NCBI RefSeq assembly: GCF_000758625.1
Contig: NZ_CP009283.1
Location: 6,090,001-6,154,000, forward strand
Source of the DNA: Paenibacillus sp. FSL R7-0273
GTDB lineage: Bacteria > Bacillota > Bacilli > Paenibacillales > Paenibacillaceae
Reading direction: 5' to 3'
DNA: 64,000 nucleotides
The notes under the pieces were generated by a model, which saw nothing but the letters and a program-made list of their open reading frames with translations, ran no database searches and was not told where the DNA came from. Shown in pieces: positions 1-9,205 of this stretch (position 1 is its first letter; every line of letters starts with the position of its first letter). The translations under genes and the position numbers were made by a program.

Positions 1-96
1 AAATGAGCTGTCGTCACTTTGATCACCCCATTGTACAAAGATGAATGGAAGGAGATATATGGACACGGCTTGCCTATGAACCCTTATGATTGTTTG

Positions 97-140
97 AAAA
101 AAGCACCGCTTTTGCTCTGTTCAAGGCGAAAGCGGTGCTT
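97..140 (-). terminator. Intrinsic terminator of the thioredoxin-like gene
   Basis: A 12-bp perfect inverted repeat (101-112 with 129-140, AAGCACCGCTTT and its complement) is flanked at the low-coordinate side by an A run, which is a U tract on the minus strand. It lies about 40 bases beyond the stop of the minus-strand gene at 181-525. Confidence 0.8.
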
Positions 141-180
141 GTGCTTCAGGCTGTAGAAATTACATTACTTCTGGTAGTCA

Positions 181-525
181 TTACTTGCTGATGGTCAGAT
201 ACACTTCCAGCGCCCGGTCCAGGAAATTCTCGATTTCCTCACGGGATTTGCGCAGCTTGTTGACGAAGCGGACAAGCTCACGTCCCTCGCTGTAGGCTAC
301 AAAGCTGGGAATACCAAGGATGTTCTGTTCCTGGCTGACGTCACCGACAGCATCAACATCCACCTCAACCAGAGTCAGGCGATCCGCGTATTTCTGCTCA
401 ACCTCAGGCATAAACGGATCTATATATTTACAGTCAGAGCACCAGTCTGCCTTAAATACGGCAACTGTTAAGCGCGGCGATTGAACCGCCACCTGAAAAT
501 CAGCAGCAGATGAAATTTTGTCCAT
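181..525 (-). CDS. Thioredoxin family protein
   Basis: A 114-residue, single-domain thioredoxin fold protein, likely cytoplasmic since no signal peptide is seen. It carries the redox motif WCSDC instead of the usual WCGPC, followed by the family cis-Pro segment (GIPSFVAY). The family reduces or isomerises disulfides or acts on peroxidase partners; the altered CxxC interior suggests a redox potential unlike classic TrxA. The frame opens further upstream at a TTG (582), but the ATG at 525 follows an AAAGGA element and gives the usual family length. It is the last gene before a strong terminator and lies downstream of the flippase gene, with a gap of about 110 bases. Partner unknown. Confidence 0.85.
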   Translation of the reverse strand: MDKISSAADFQVAVQSPRLTVAVFKADWCSDCKYIDPFMPEVEQKYADRLTLVEVDVDAVGDVSQEQNILGIPSFVAYSEGRELVRFVNKLRKSREEIENFLDRALEVYLTISK

Positions 526-636
526 GCAAAGGTCAATCCTTTCCTGGTTAAACTGTATGTGTTCCTTCTCTAAGTGAAGCAAATTGTGCTTAGGAAGTCA
601 ATTCAAAAGCATAAAATTAAGACAAACATCACAGCA

Positions 637-2262
637 TTATTCGTGTGTACGCACTCTGGCAGGCTGGAGCTTCATCAGCGGGTTAAGCACCTTTTGCAGA
701 ACACGCGGGTATCCGGCAATCTCCTGACGGCTGAGCACACCAAGCACGATAAGCAGTACGAGATAAATAATGACTACAGCTCCGCCTACAACCAGGCAGG
801 TTATGAGGAACGCGAGCCGGTCCGGCATCAGGCGGGTAAGCATAATGCCTGCTTCATTCAGCCCATAGCCGATTCCGCCGGAGGCCAGTACGGCAACAGC
901 GAAGCCGCCCCAGCGCTTGCCCATAATGGTAAAGGACACGATCTTCTTAAGCATGCGCAGGTTGAGCAGCGTAATGACGATAAAGCAGAGTGCCGTAGCT
1001 CCGATAATCCCGTATATTCCAAATACTTTGCTAAGCAGGAAGCTTGCCGCCAGCTTGGTCAGGATGCCGGCAAACACATAGTACATGGAAATCCTTGATT
1101 TACCCATACCCAGCAGGATGGAGTTCGTTGTCATCATTGTAATCTGGAAAATCGTTCCGGCCGTCAGCATAGCGACTATTCCGCTGCCGTCCAGAGTAGT
1201 GAACAGCAGGCCGTTAATCGAATAAGCAGCGACCATCAGCGAGACTACAATCGGTGTTCCGGTCAGAATGGAGATCCGCATGGCCAGCGTGACCTGGCGC
1301 TGCAGATGCTGCTCATCCTTACGGGCGTAAGCGGCTGAAATAATCGGAATCAGTGAAGTGCTCAGCGCAATTGCCAGCACCGGAGGAATACCGGCAACAC
1401 TGATCGCACGGCTGCCGTAAATCGCCAGGGCACCGGTGGCATCCTCTATTCCGATCTGTCCGCTGAGCAGCGGTACAATCAGTGAAGAATCGATAAAATT
1501 CACGACCGGCACAGTAATAGAAGACAATACAATCGGAATGGATAATTTGAAAATATCCTTATAAATACCGAGCAGCGGAAGTCTGGCCGCGCTTGAATCA
1601 TATAATGCCGCCTTGTCTTCAGTACGGCGCATTTTCATTGCATAATACAGCATAATCCCGAAGGCGCCGACACTGCCGAACACGCTGCCGAACGAAGCGC
1701 CGGCAGCCATCCAAGTATTGTCGTAGCCCTGCTTTAGCAGAATATAGGCCAGCAGGATCGCAGTGGATACCCGGGCAATCTGCTCAACAATCTGTGAAAT
1801 CCCGCCGGCCATCATGTTGTTACGGCCCTGGAAATAACCGCGCATTATGGCAATGGTGGGGAACAGCAGCAGCGCCGGAGCAATAGCCCGTATTGCAAGT
1901 GTACTCTCGGGAACCTTCGCATATTCTGCATAATAAGGGGCTGCTATGTACAGGGCAATACTCATCAGAACACCTACAACTGCAGAGAAAATTAGAGCTG
2001 CCCGGTACACCTGCTGAGCCTCATCCGGCCGGTTCAGAGCGTATCGCTCGGATACCATTTTGCTGAGCGTGCTTGGAATTCCGGCGGTAGCCAGCGGTAG
2101 CAGCAGCAGATACACCTGGTTGGCCTGTGTGAACGCAGCTTCACCGGTAACATTCAATAAATGCTCCAGCGGCACCCGCTGGGCAAGCCCGAGAACGCGG
2201 GCTATGAGCGCGGCTGCCGCCAGAATAAGTGTGCCTTTGACAAAAGACTCTTTCTTGGACAA
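637..2262 (-). CDS. MurJ/SpoVB-like (MVF/MATE-type) polysaccharide or lipid II flippase
   Basis: A 541-residue polytopic membrane protein with about 14 hydrophobic segments. It has the family-typical opening (KGTLILAAAALIARVLGL), a TAGIPSTLSKMVSER segment and an RGYFQGRNNM segment in the first half. Length and motifs match the B. subtilis YtgP (MurJ)/SpoVB group, which flips lipid-linked cell-wall precursors; SpoVB acts in spore cortex synthesis. Which of the two roles applies cannot be decided from sequence alone. The start is TTG at 2262, preceded by GAAGAAGG at good spacing. A DUF456 gene lies just upstream (26-base gap), consistent with co-transcription. The PBP2-type transpeptidase further upstream on the same strand fits a peptidoglycan theme. 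Confidence 0.85.
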   Translation of the reverse strand: MSKKESFVKGTLILAAAALIARVLGLAQRVPLEHLLNVTGEAAFTQANQVYLLLLPLATAGIPSTLSKMVSERYALNRPDEAQQVYRAALIFSAVVGVLMSIALYIAAPYYAEYAKVPESTLAIRAIAPALLLFPTIAIMRGYFQGRNNMMAGGISQIVEQIARVSTAILLAYILLKQGYDNTWMAAGASFGSVFGSVGAFGIMLYYAMKMRRTEDKAALYDSSAARLPLLGIYKDIFKLSIPIVLSSITVPVVNFIDSSLIVPLLSGQIGIEDATGALAIYGSRAISVAGIPPVLAIALSTSLIPIISAAYARKDEQHLQRQVTLAMRISILTGTPIVVSLMVAAYSINGLLFTTLDGSGIVAMLTAGTIFQITMMTTNSILLGMGKSRISMYYVFAGILTKLAASFLLSKVFGIYGIIGATALCFIVITLLNLRMLKKIVSFTIMGKRWGGFAVAVLASGGIGYGLNEAGIMLTRLMPDRLAFLITCLVVGGAVVIIYLVLLIVLGVLSRQEIAGYPRVLQKVLNPLMKLQPARVRTHE

Positions 2263-2288
2263 ACTGTTTCGCCTTCTTCGCTGTTAAT

Positions 2289-2774
2289 TTAGTTCACAGA
2301 GATCCAGATAAAGAAGAGGACCACCATCATAATTTGCAGGATTATTTTGACTACGGTGCTGCTGAACAAGCCGAGCAGGGAGCCGAAGCTGACCTTGACC
2401 GCTTTACCGGGCTGGGAGCCGGCGATCAGCTCGCCAATGAACGCGCCGATAAAAGGGCCCAGAATCAGGCCAAAGGCAGGAATAGCGAACGGTCCAACGA
2501 TGATCCCGATGGTACTCCCGATAACCGAGGCACGGGAGCCTCCGAATTTTTTGACGCCCCACGCCCCGACCACGTAGTCCGCTACGAACAGCACAACTAC
2601 TATAAGGGTCTGGATAATCCAGAACCAGACTCCAAACGATCCGAACGAAAAGAACCAGCCGTATACAAAAAAGGCCAGATAAATCGCCAGCGCACCGGGC
2701 AGTATCGGATACACCGCCCCCGCCAGCCCTACCGCAAACAAAGCAATGATCAGAATCCAACCCAGGATTACCAT
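2289..2774 (-). CDS. DUF456 family membrane protein
   Basis: About 161 residues, almost wholly hydrophobic: roughly four membrane segments with glycine-rich stretches such as GSTIGIIVGPFAIPAFG and LGPFIGAFIGELIAG that are characteristic of DUF456. Function is unknown in the family. The frame extends upstream to 2819, but the ATG at 2774 has GGAGG eight bases ahead and removes a charged, non-conserved leader. It sits between the HAD phosphatase and flippase genes in the same orientation, with short gaps, so it is probably part of that transcript. Confidence 0.8.
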   Translation of the reverse strand: MVILGWILIIALFAVGLAGAVYPILPGALAIYLAFFVYGWFFSFGSFGVWFWIIQTLIVVVLFVADYVVGAWGVKKFGGSRASVIGSTIGIIVGPFAIPAFGLILGPFIGAFIGELIAGSQPGKAVKVSFGSLLGLFSSTVVKIILQIMMVVLFFIWISVN

Positions 2775-2872
2775 TCCTTTAGCCTCCAGTTTTGATAGCA
2801 TTAACTTCCTTGAACTCACGTCGCAAAAACGCGGGAGCCACCTTTGCCCAAATACAAGTGTACAAACTGCAG

Positions 2873-3625
2873 CTATTCTGCAGTTACACCTAATATATAT
2901 TTCTCAATCACTTCAGCGATGCCGTCCTCGTTATTCGAGGCAACTACGGCATCCGCTTCCTGCTGCACTGTCTCCTGGGCATTGCCCATAGCAACACCCA
3001 GACCGGCGGCCTGAATTGCCGCCAGATCATTCAGGCTGTCGCCGACGGCAACCACCTCTGACATGTCGATTCCTAGCAGCTTGCACACCTCACCGATTCC
3101 GTAGGCCTTATTCACGCCAAGCGGATTGATCTCCAGGTTAGTCGGGCTGGAGTTGGTAATCTCCAGGCCGCCCAAATCCTGAAGCTGCATCAGCAGCTTG
3201 TGCCGGATCTCGTCATCCTCGGTCGAATAGCCGAATTTGAGCCACTCCCGGCCCATAATGTCTCCATCCCAGTTGTTGCGGTTGTACACCTGCTCTGTGG
3301 AATAGGCCCAGTACCAGATGCCGTGCTGGCCGGCAATATCGTACAGCTGCCGGATCAGCGCCGGGTCCATCAGCGAGCGGCGGTACAGCTCATGCGGCTC
3401 GCGCCAGATTTCACTGCCGTTCACAGTGATCATCGGAGTCTTGAGGCCGAGCTGCTCTGCATAAGGCATGGCGCTCCGGAATGCGCGTCCTGTGGACAGG
3501 CAGACGTGAACGCCGGCATCGACCGCTTTTTGAATCCATTCCACCGTTTTGGGCGTTATCAGTTGTTCATCATTCAGCAGGGTTCCATCCATATCCAGTG
3601 CAAGCAGGCGGTATCTGGCAGTCAT
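2873..3625 (-). CDS. Cof-type HAD-IIB family phosphatase
   Basis: A 250-residue haloacid dehalogenase superfamily hydrolase. Motif I is LDMDGTLL near the N terminus (nucleophile Asp), motif II is in the CLSTGR segment, and motif IV is GDSLNDL near residue 200, followed by GVAMGNAQ as in Cof/YkrA/YitU proteins. The family dephosphorylates sugar phosphates, FMN or pyridoxal phosphate; the substrate cannot be inferred. A GTG in frame lies two codons earlier, but the ATG at 3625 has GGAGG at seven bases and is preferred. Same strand as its neighbours; cytoplasmic. Confidence 0.88.
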   Translation of the reverse strand: MTARYRLLALDMDGTLLNDEQLITPKTVEWIQKAVDAGVHVCLSTGRAFRSAMPYAEQLGLKTPMITVNGSEIWREPHELYRRSLMDPALIRQLYDIAGQHGIWYWAYSTEQVYNRNNWDGDIMGREWLKFGYSTEDDEIRHKLLMQLQDLGGLEITNSSPTNLEINPLGVNKAYGIGEVCKLLGIDMSEVVAVGDSLNDLAAIQAAGLGVAMGNAQETVQQEADAVVASNNEDGIAEVIEKYILGVTAE

Positions 3626-3690
3626 TGCCACCCCTCCATTTCTTGTGTGCCCTCATTTATAGAGGGTTTTGTTTAGTTTAGTTGTTGTTG

Positions 3691-5802
3691 TCAGTCTGTG
3701 GCTCCATCTGTCTCTGCTCCGTCTGCTGCAGAAGCAGCTCCGTCAGCAGCCTGCTGGGTCTTCTTCGGTACACCGTCAAGGCCGTATTCCCAGTCATACG
3801 CATCAAAAATTTTGCGGGCTACCGGGGCAGCACTGTTAGAGCCGAATCCGCCCTCTGGAATAACTACGGCAACAGCCAGCTTAGGATTCTCGCGCGGGGC
3901 AAAGGCAATAAATACCCCGTTATCGCGGTTGGTATTTGTTCTGTCCGTCTGCTGCGAGGTTCCCGTCTTGCGGGCAAAATCATAAGCGAAATCAGAGAAC
4001 GCCGAAACCTCACTCTTCATGCCCTTAATAACTTCCCTCCAATGTGCCTTGTCGAAGGTAGTGACCTCATCCAGCACCTCACGCTGGAATTGCTTAACGA
4101 CATTCCCTTCAGAGTCGGTAATTTTGCTGACCAGCTGCGGCTTGATTCTCACACCTTCATTGGCCAGAGTAGAAGTATACTGGGCAAGCTGAAGCACGGT
4201 ATAACGTCCCTGCTGGCCAAAGGAAGCATAGACAAGCGCAGCCTGCGCACTTCCTGCTGCCTTAGTATCGGTATAGTTGATCTGTCCGAGGAACTCTCTC
4301 GGCAATCCGCTCTGGGTCGAAACGCCTAGTCCAAATTCCTTCATATACTGGTCCCAGACTTCAATCCCCTTATTTTGATACTTCTCCCACAGCTTCTTGC
4401 CGATCATATCAACCATGAAGGCATTGGAGGATTTCTCAATCGCTCTGGCCGGGTCCATCGATCCGTACACGTGACCGGAAGCGTTACGGACAGAGGCATT
4501 GTCATTTTTACCGAAATAGGCAATACCTCTATCCTGATAGATGGTGGAAGTCGTGAAAAAGCCCTCATTCAGGCCGATAAGCACACTCAGCGGCTTAATG
4601 GTCGAGCCGAGCAGCACGGTAGAACCGAACTCATGTCCCGACATTCCCGAGGAATACGGCGTAATGGTCCCGTTCTGATAGTTACCCATAATTTCGTTCC
4701 ATACCTTCGTATCCATCTTGTCGGCCGTCCACACATTCGTATCATAGTCCGGCATGCTCGCCATCGCAACGATATTTCCCGTATCAACCTCCATCGCTAC
4801 CGCATAACCTGTCAGGGCGTCAGGATGAGTCTTACCCTGTACAGCATGGGAATGCAGCCAGTCGATCTGATCCGTAATTGCCTGCTCCGTTTTCATCTGA
4901 ATGGTTTTGTTGATCGTCGTCCATACATCGTTGCCTTTAACGGGCGGCACAACCTCTTCGACCTTTTCAGCCATATTCTGCGGATTGACCGAAATGACCT
5001 GATAGCCGTTTTTGCCGCGCAGCTCGCGCTGGTATTGCAGCTCAAGCCCGTCGAAGCCTACAAATTCATCATCCTTATAGCTCAGGCCCGGATCGGCATC
5101 AATCTTTTTCATCGCCGCCTGAATGTTCTTGTAGATGTCCAGACTGCTGGAGGATTTAAACGGCTTGATGTAACCGATCGTCTGCACGGCTACTGTGTCC
5201 TTATCATAGTGGCGGCTGCTCTCCTCAACAATTTCAAGACCGGGATATTCACTTTTGTGCTCCATAAAATAAGCCACTTCCTGCGAAGTCAGCCCTGCCT
5301 TGATCCGCCGTGCCATAAAGCCTGAATATTTCTTGAAATACAAATCCAGCGAACTAATGATGTCCTCTTCCGTCAGCTGTACTGCAGCGGGATCACCATA
5401 TTGCTTGAAATCGGCCACCAGCCTCGCCGCCAGCGCCTCGCCCTTCGCCTTGGCCTCCGGGGTCAATGCTGTTTCGCCGGTGATTTTGTCCGTGGCTTTG
5501 GCTGTATATTCCTTAGTTAGTGTAATGTATAACGATTGTACTGATGTTGAATAGGCAAGCTCCTCGCCCCCTGCCGCACGGATCACGCCACGGATAGCTG
5601 CAAGCGGGACATTTTTGGTATCACGGCTGGTCTCCACCTCAGTAAGCATAGGCCCTTCAACAAACTGCACAACTGCAAGACGGATAATAATGACGCAGAA
5701 AATAACGAACGTGCTGAAAAAAAACACGTTAATCCGCAGGCCAAGAGAGCTCTTGGTGGTCTCCTTTTCTGGCGGAGAGGCCTGCTTACGGAAAAAACTC
5801 AC
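3691..5802 (-). CDS. Class B penicillin-binding protein (PBP2-type D,D-transpeptidase)
   Basis: A 703-residue class B PBP that cross-links peptidoglycan on the outer face of the membrane. A cytoplasmic tail is followed by one transmembrane anchor (about residues 24-47), a dimerisation/pedestal region, and the transpeptidase domain with all three active-site motifs: STIK at 400-403 (nucleophile Ser400), SSN at 458-460 and KTG at 612-614. The last 30 residues are Ala/Asp-rich low complexity. The start is GTG at 5802 with AAAGGAG upstream. Between the second motif and the end it resembles the elongation-type PBP2/PbpA group rather than SpoVD/PBP2b, since no PASTA domains are present. Monofunctional; no glycosyltransferase domain. 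Confidence 0.9.
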   Translation of the reverse strand: MSFFRKQASPPEKETTKSSLGLRINVFFFSTFVIFCVIIIRLAVVQFVEGPMLTEVETSRDTKNVPLAAIRGVIRAAGGEELAYSTSVQSLYITLTKEYTAKATDKITGETALTPEAKAKGEALAARLVADFKQYGDPAAVQLTEEDIISSLDLYFKKYSGFMARRIKAGLTSQEVAYFMEHKSEYPGLEIVEESSRHYDKDTVAVQTIGYIKPFKSSSSLDIYKNIQAAMKKIDADPGLSYKDDEFVGFDGLELQYQRELRGKNGYQVISVNPQNMAEKVEEVVPPVKGNDVWTTINKTIQMKTEQAITDQIDWLHSHAVQGKTHPDALTGYAVAMEVDTGNIVAMASMPDYDTNVWTADKMDTKVWNEIMGNYQNGTITPYSSGMSGHEFGSTVLLGSTIKPLSVLIGLNEGFFTTSTIYQDRGIAYFGKNDNASVRNASGHVYGSMDPARAIEKSSNAFMVDMIGKKLWEKYQNKGIEVWDQYMKEFGLGVSTQSGLPREFLGQINYTDTKAAGSAQAALVYASFGQQGRYTVLQLAQYTSTLANEGVRIKPQLVSKITDSEGNVVKQFQREVLDEVTTFDKAHWREVIKGMKSEVSAFSDFAYDFARKTGTSQQTDRTNTNRDNGVFIAFAPRENPKLAVAVVIPEGGFGSNSAAPVARKIFDAYDWEYGLDGVPKKTQQAADGAASAADGAETDGATD

Positions 5803-5902
5803 AGTTTTTCACTCCTTTACAGCTTAAATAAACCTTTGCGGCCTATCATGCACATTACTTCCTACGAATTGTACCATATAACAGGGTCTGAGTTCCTCTT
5901 TG

Positions 5903-7048
5903 TCACAGCACATCCTCTTTAATATGGGTATCCGCAAAATCCTTGGTATTGAACCAGTCTCCGCTGGAGGCCCAGGTGGAATCTAGGGGAATCCAGGCCT
6001 GCCGGTCAGGGATATAGACCTCATTCCAGGCATGCGGCCCGTAGCCGCCCTGTCCGTCATAGCCCCTGCCGGTAACAACACGGACCTGAAGCCCCTGGGA
6101 ACGGCCCATTACCGCATAGAGCCGGGCATAATCAATACAGACCCCAAGCCGGGTATCGAAGGTATCCTGCGGCGTCTGTTCCTTCCAGATCCCGTTCTGC
6201 TCATAATTATCAGCCTTGCTGTAATCATAGGTAATCCGGGAGCCGAGCCAGTCGTAGAGCTCTCTGGCCTTGGCCTCAGGATCAGCGGCTTGTCCGGCAA
6301 TATCAGCTGCTGCCTGCTCAATGTCGGGTGAGATGTCATGATCAATTACCTCATATTTGCGGCGCAGGATATCGTTCATTTCGGCAGCTACCGCTTTGGT
6401 AAGGACAGGCAGCCTGCTCCGCACATTATCACCGGCAATCGGTTCAAACACCGCTGCCGCACTCTGGCTGTATATAGGAGAGGATTCGACATAGCGGCTG
6501 AATCCGCTGTCCGGATTCAGCCCTACTCCGATATACAAGGCGAAGACCAGCACCAGTCCGCGCACCAGCCCGACAGCCAGCCCGATAACCGCACCTGCCA
6601 GCCGGCTGGTCCCGGTAATCTTCCGGCTGTGCGGCCGCTCGCCCTGCCGCGCCAGACGGAAGGGCAGGAACATAAACAGCAGGCCAAGCAGCGGGCGGAT
6701 CAGGCTGTAGCCCAGCAGAAGCAGCAGGAAAAACCGCACCAGCGGTGAGCCCGCCAGCACAGACACAGCAGTGTAATACAGCTGCTGCCAGCCGCTGAGC
6801 CTCGTGTCCGGCAGCACAACCGATTCTGCCCAGCCTTCGGCTACCGGTGAAAAATACAAGGCCGCAGGCACAGCAATAATCAGGGCTGCCGCAGTCAGCA
6901 GCCCTGTTCCCAGCAGGCCGAACAATCCGCCTGCCGCACGGCTGAATCCGCGGCTGTAGCCCTGCAGGAGGGAAAAGAACACAACCAGCAGCAACAGGAC
7001 CGAGATGACGTTAGCTTCACTTAGGCTTGCTATCCAGCTGTCCAGCAT
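5903..7048 (-). CDS. Membrane-anchored transglutaminase-like protein
   Basis: About 381 residues in two parts. The N-terminal 180 residues form four or five membrane segments in a CvpA-like arrangement; the C-terminal 200 residues form a transglutaminase/protease-like domain with a recognisable triad: Cys in RLGVCIDYARL, His in GPHAWNEVY and Asp in PLDSTW. In such proteins the catalytic domain usually lies outside the membrane and acts on peptide or protein substrates; the substrate is unknown. Two ATGs are in frame: the one at 7048 sits seven bases after GGAG, while that at 7054 is too close to it. The gene follows a small membrane protein (7070-7510) with a 21-base gap and is probably co-transcribed. 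Confidence 0.75.
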   Translation of the reverse strand: MLDSWIASLSEANVISVLLLLVVFFSLLQGYSRGFSRAAGGLFGLLGTGLLTAAALIIAVPAALYFSPVAEGWAESVVLPDTRLSGWQQLYYTAVSVLAGSPLVRFFLLLLLGYSLIRPLLGLLFMFLPFRLARQGERPHSRKITGTSRLAGAVIGLAVGLVRGLVLVFALYIGVGLNPDSGFSRYVESSPIYSQSAAAVFEPIAGDNVRSRLPVLTKAVAAEMNDILRRKYEVIDHDISPDIEQAAADIAGQAADPEAKARELYDWLGSRITYDYSKADNYEQNGIWKEQTPQDTFDTRLGVCIDYARLYAVMGRSQGLQVRVVTGRGYDGQGGYGPHAWNEVYIPDRQAWIPLDSTWASSGDWFNTKDFADTHIKEDVL

Positions 7049-7069
7049 GTCCATTCTCCTTTCTGCACA

Positions 7070-7510
7070 CTAATTCCCGTTTTTCCTCGCCTCATCAATA
7101 AAAGCCTTAGTCGTATCGTTAATACTCCATTTCCCGAGGCTGACACCGCGGAAGGTCACTTCAACCTTGTCTTCTCCGGCGCTTCCCTTAACCTCAAGAT
7201 TCGGCGTTGTAATGGTAAAGGTGCCGTCCCCGTTCGAGGTATACCTTGCTTCCTTGGCTTCGCTCAGCATAACCTCCTGCGCTTCGCTCTTCAGTGTACT
7301 TACCGTACTGTCAGCCACCTTGTTCACTGCATCACCGATCTGATCCATAGTAACCCCGCTGTAGATAAACAGGCCGGCGATAATAATAATTGCAATTGCC
7401 CACTTCAGCATCGTTTTGACCAGATTAATAACCGCAAACAGAATGATAAGCGCTATTACAATAACCAGCCAATTCTCTCTGATAAATTGTGACCATACTG
7501 CCGGATCCAT
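7070..7510 (-). CDS. Small membrane protein, unknown function
   Basis: About 147 residues: a short N terminus (MDPAVWSQFIRENW), two closely spaced hydrophobic segments (about residues 15-55), then a soluble domain of about 90 residues rich in Glu, Lys and Thr ending in KAFIDEARKNGN. I recognise no named domain. The frame is open upstream to 7648; candidates are the ATG at 7510 and GTGs at 7513 and 7519, with AGGGG just upstream, so the exact start is unsettled. It immediately precedes the membrane transglutaminase gene, suggesting joint function at the membrane. Confidence 0.65.
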   Translation of the reverse strand: MDPAVWSQFIRENWLVIVIALIILFAVINLVKTMLKWAIAIIIIAGLFIYSGVTMDQIGDAVNKVADSTVSTLKSEAQEVMLSEAKEARYTSNGDGTFTITTPNLEVKGSAGEDKVEVTFRGVSLGKWSINDTTKAFIDEARKNGN

Positions 7511-7758
7511 CACTTTCACAACACCCCTATCGCAATATTCATATTCATTATTATACATGAATGCCCCATATAATTCATGATTGCCCGGCGGCATGCAGGT
7601 TAGACGAATAAAGTGGTATAAGCCCCCCGCGGCGCACGTAAAGTACAAGTAGGCCTGATTGCAACCCGCTGGCCGAAGCTGCCCTAATGCCGATATTCAA
7701 AAAGACACCGGCAGGCCTGTTTTATAGGCTGTAGCCGGTCCTTCCGGAGGTGTATACC

Positions 7759-8943
7759 GTGAAAACCGCACTGTGGCTGTATCTGTTCCTGTTCCTGGCC
7801 TTTTTTGACCTGCACGCCCAGTATCCGATCCTGACCCCGTTTGCCATGTCACTCGGTGCAGGCCCCGCCTTTATCGGCTGGATGATGGGCATGTATTCGC
7901 TGACCCATCTCCCCGGCAACCTGCTGGCCGGCGTACTCGTTGACAAAAACGGCAGCCGCCGTTATATCGTCTTCAGCCTGGTAGCAGCCGGAATCCTGCT
8001 GCTTCTGCAGGCTTACGCCCAGCTTCCCTGGCATCTGCTCGTGCTGCGGGCTGCCAGCGGCTTTGCGCTGGCTTTTCTCTCTCCAGCCTGCATGACACTG
8101 CTGGCCTCACTGTCCAGCGATTCAACCACCCAGGGCAAATATATGTCGGGGCATGGCATCATCCATACGCTGGCCTCAGTGGTCTCCCCGGCAGCCGGTG
8201 CCTATATTGTGCATAAGGCCGGGTATTCCGGCACCTTCACCACACTCGGCTGGCTCCTGATTGCTACAGGCCTTATGGCTCTGATCAGCGTGCCAAAGCA
8301 TGCGCCGGCCCGCGCTTTGGCTTCACAGCCTCAGCCTCAGTCAGAGCCAGCCTCATTGAAGCCGGCTCTGCCCTCCGGCAAACAAGCCGGAACCAGCAGG
8401 CGTTATTATCTGCTGCCCTTCTTCGTCTCCTGCTCACAGGGCGTCCTGTTCTTCGAGCTGCCCCTGTCCCAGGGGCAGGACGGCATGGTCTCAACAGGCG
8501 TATTACTCTCGCTAATGAGTCTCGGAGCGCTGGCCACACTCTGCCTCATGTTCCTCAACCGCGTGTCTCCGTCCGGCCGGATTGCGGCCGCACTGCTGGC
8601 AATGGCGCTCTGCTTCTTTACACTGGCCGCATTTACAACTGTTCCGGCGGGCGTAGTGCTGTTCCTGCTTGGAGCGGCAAAGGGCGTGCTGTTCCCGGCG
8701 ATGGCCTCGCTGTTCATCAGCCTGGGCAGCGGCGGCCGTTTAGGCCGCACCTTCTCGCTGCAGTCGATTGCCATGTCGCTTGGCGCCTTTGCCGGACCGG
8801 TTGCCGCCGGACAGCTTCGCGGACATGTCTCGCCTTACTTCATTGCCTTCGTGCTGCTGATGACGGCTATTCTGCTGCTTCCGCCCAGAAGCATCAGCAG
8901 GCCTTCCGTCTATCATCCCGGCCTGAACAATCCCGCAGCCTAA
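7759..8943 (+). CDS. Major facilitator superfamily transporter
   Basis: About 394 residues with 12 predicted membrane segments and an MFS-like loop 2-3 (GVLVDKNGSRRYI). The central cytoplasmic loop between helices 6 and 7 is rich in Pro, Gln and Ser. MFS proteins move small molecules by proton symport or antiport; I cannot name the substrate, although single-gene context and general look fit a drug or metabolite exporter. The start is GTG at 7759, eight bases after GGAGG; an earlier in-frame GTG at 7750 overlaps that ribosome binding site. A terminator follows at 9015-9048. Confidence 0.85.
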   Translation: MKTALWLYLFLFLAFFDLHAQYPILTPFAMSLGAGPAFIGWMMGMYSLTHLPGNLLAGVLVDKNGSRRYIVFSLVAAGILLLLQAYAQLPWHLLVLRAASGFALAFLSPACMTLLASLSSDSTTQGKYMSGHGIIHTLASVVSPAAGAYIVHKAGYSGTFTTLGWLLIATGLMALISVPKHAPARALASQPQPQSEPASLKPALPSGKQAGTSRRYYLLPFFVSCSQGVLFFELPLSQGQDGMVSTGVLLSLMSLGALATLCLMFLNRVSPSGRIAAALLAMALCFFTLAAFTTVPAGVVLFLLGAAKGVLFPAMASLFISLGSGGRLGRTFSLQSIAMSLGAFAGPVAAGQLRGHVSPYFIAFVLLMTAILLLPPRSISRPSVYHPGLNNPAA

Positions 8944-9014
8944 TCTCGCTTAAAACACAGCTGCAACAAATCACGCCAAAGTCCGCCCTCTTTTACTGCT
9001 ATAATCAGCCATAC

Positions 9015-9048
9015 CGCTGCCCGGCCTCTGCCGGGCCATTTTCTTTTT
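9015..9048 (+). terminator. Intrinsic terminator after the MFS gene
   Basis: Seven-base GC-only stem (GCCCGGC at 9019-9025 with GCCGGGC at 9030-9036), a four-base loop and a T-rich tract to 9048, about 75 bases after the MFS stop codon. Confidence 0.85.
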
Positions 9049-9205
9049 ACGACATTTCCCGGGGAATGATTCCGCTTATTGCGCCTTCCTGCTGTTAAAA
9101 ATGACGAAGCTTAGGTAAAATAAGCGGTAAGCAGCGGTATTAATATTTAATCCGCTTAAGCTTACCCGCCCCTTCCAGATACTTCATATTCAGAGGTGAC
9201 GTCCC

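Noticed and set aside
1..96. Protein-like plus-strand reading (TLITPLYKDEWKEIYGHG) at the window edge
   Set aside because: A stop codon at bases 4-6 is in frame and there is no start or ribosome binding site. It may be the tail of a decayed gene but cannot be supported.
574..1098. 174-codon plus-strand frame opposite the flippase gene
   Set aside because: Antisense shadow of a well-supported membrane protein gene.
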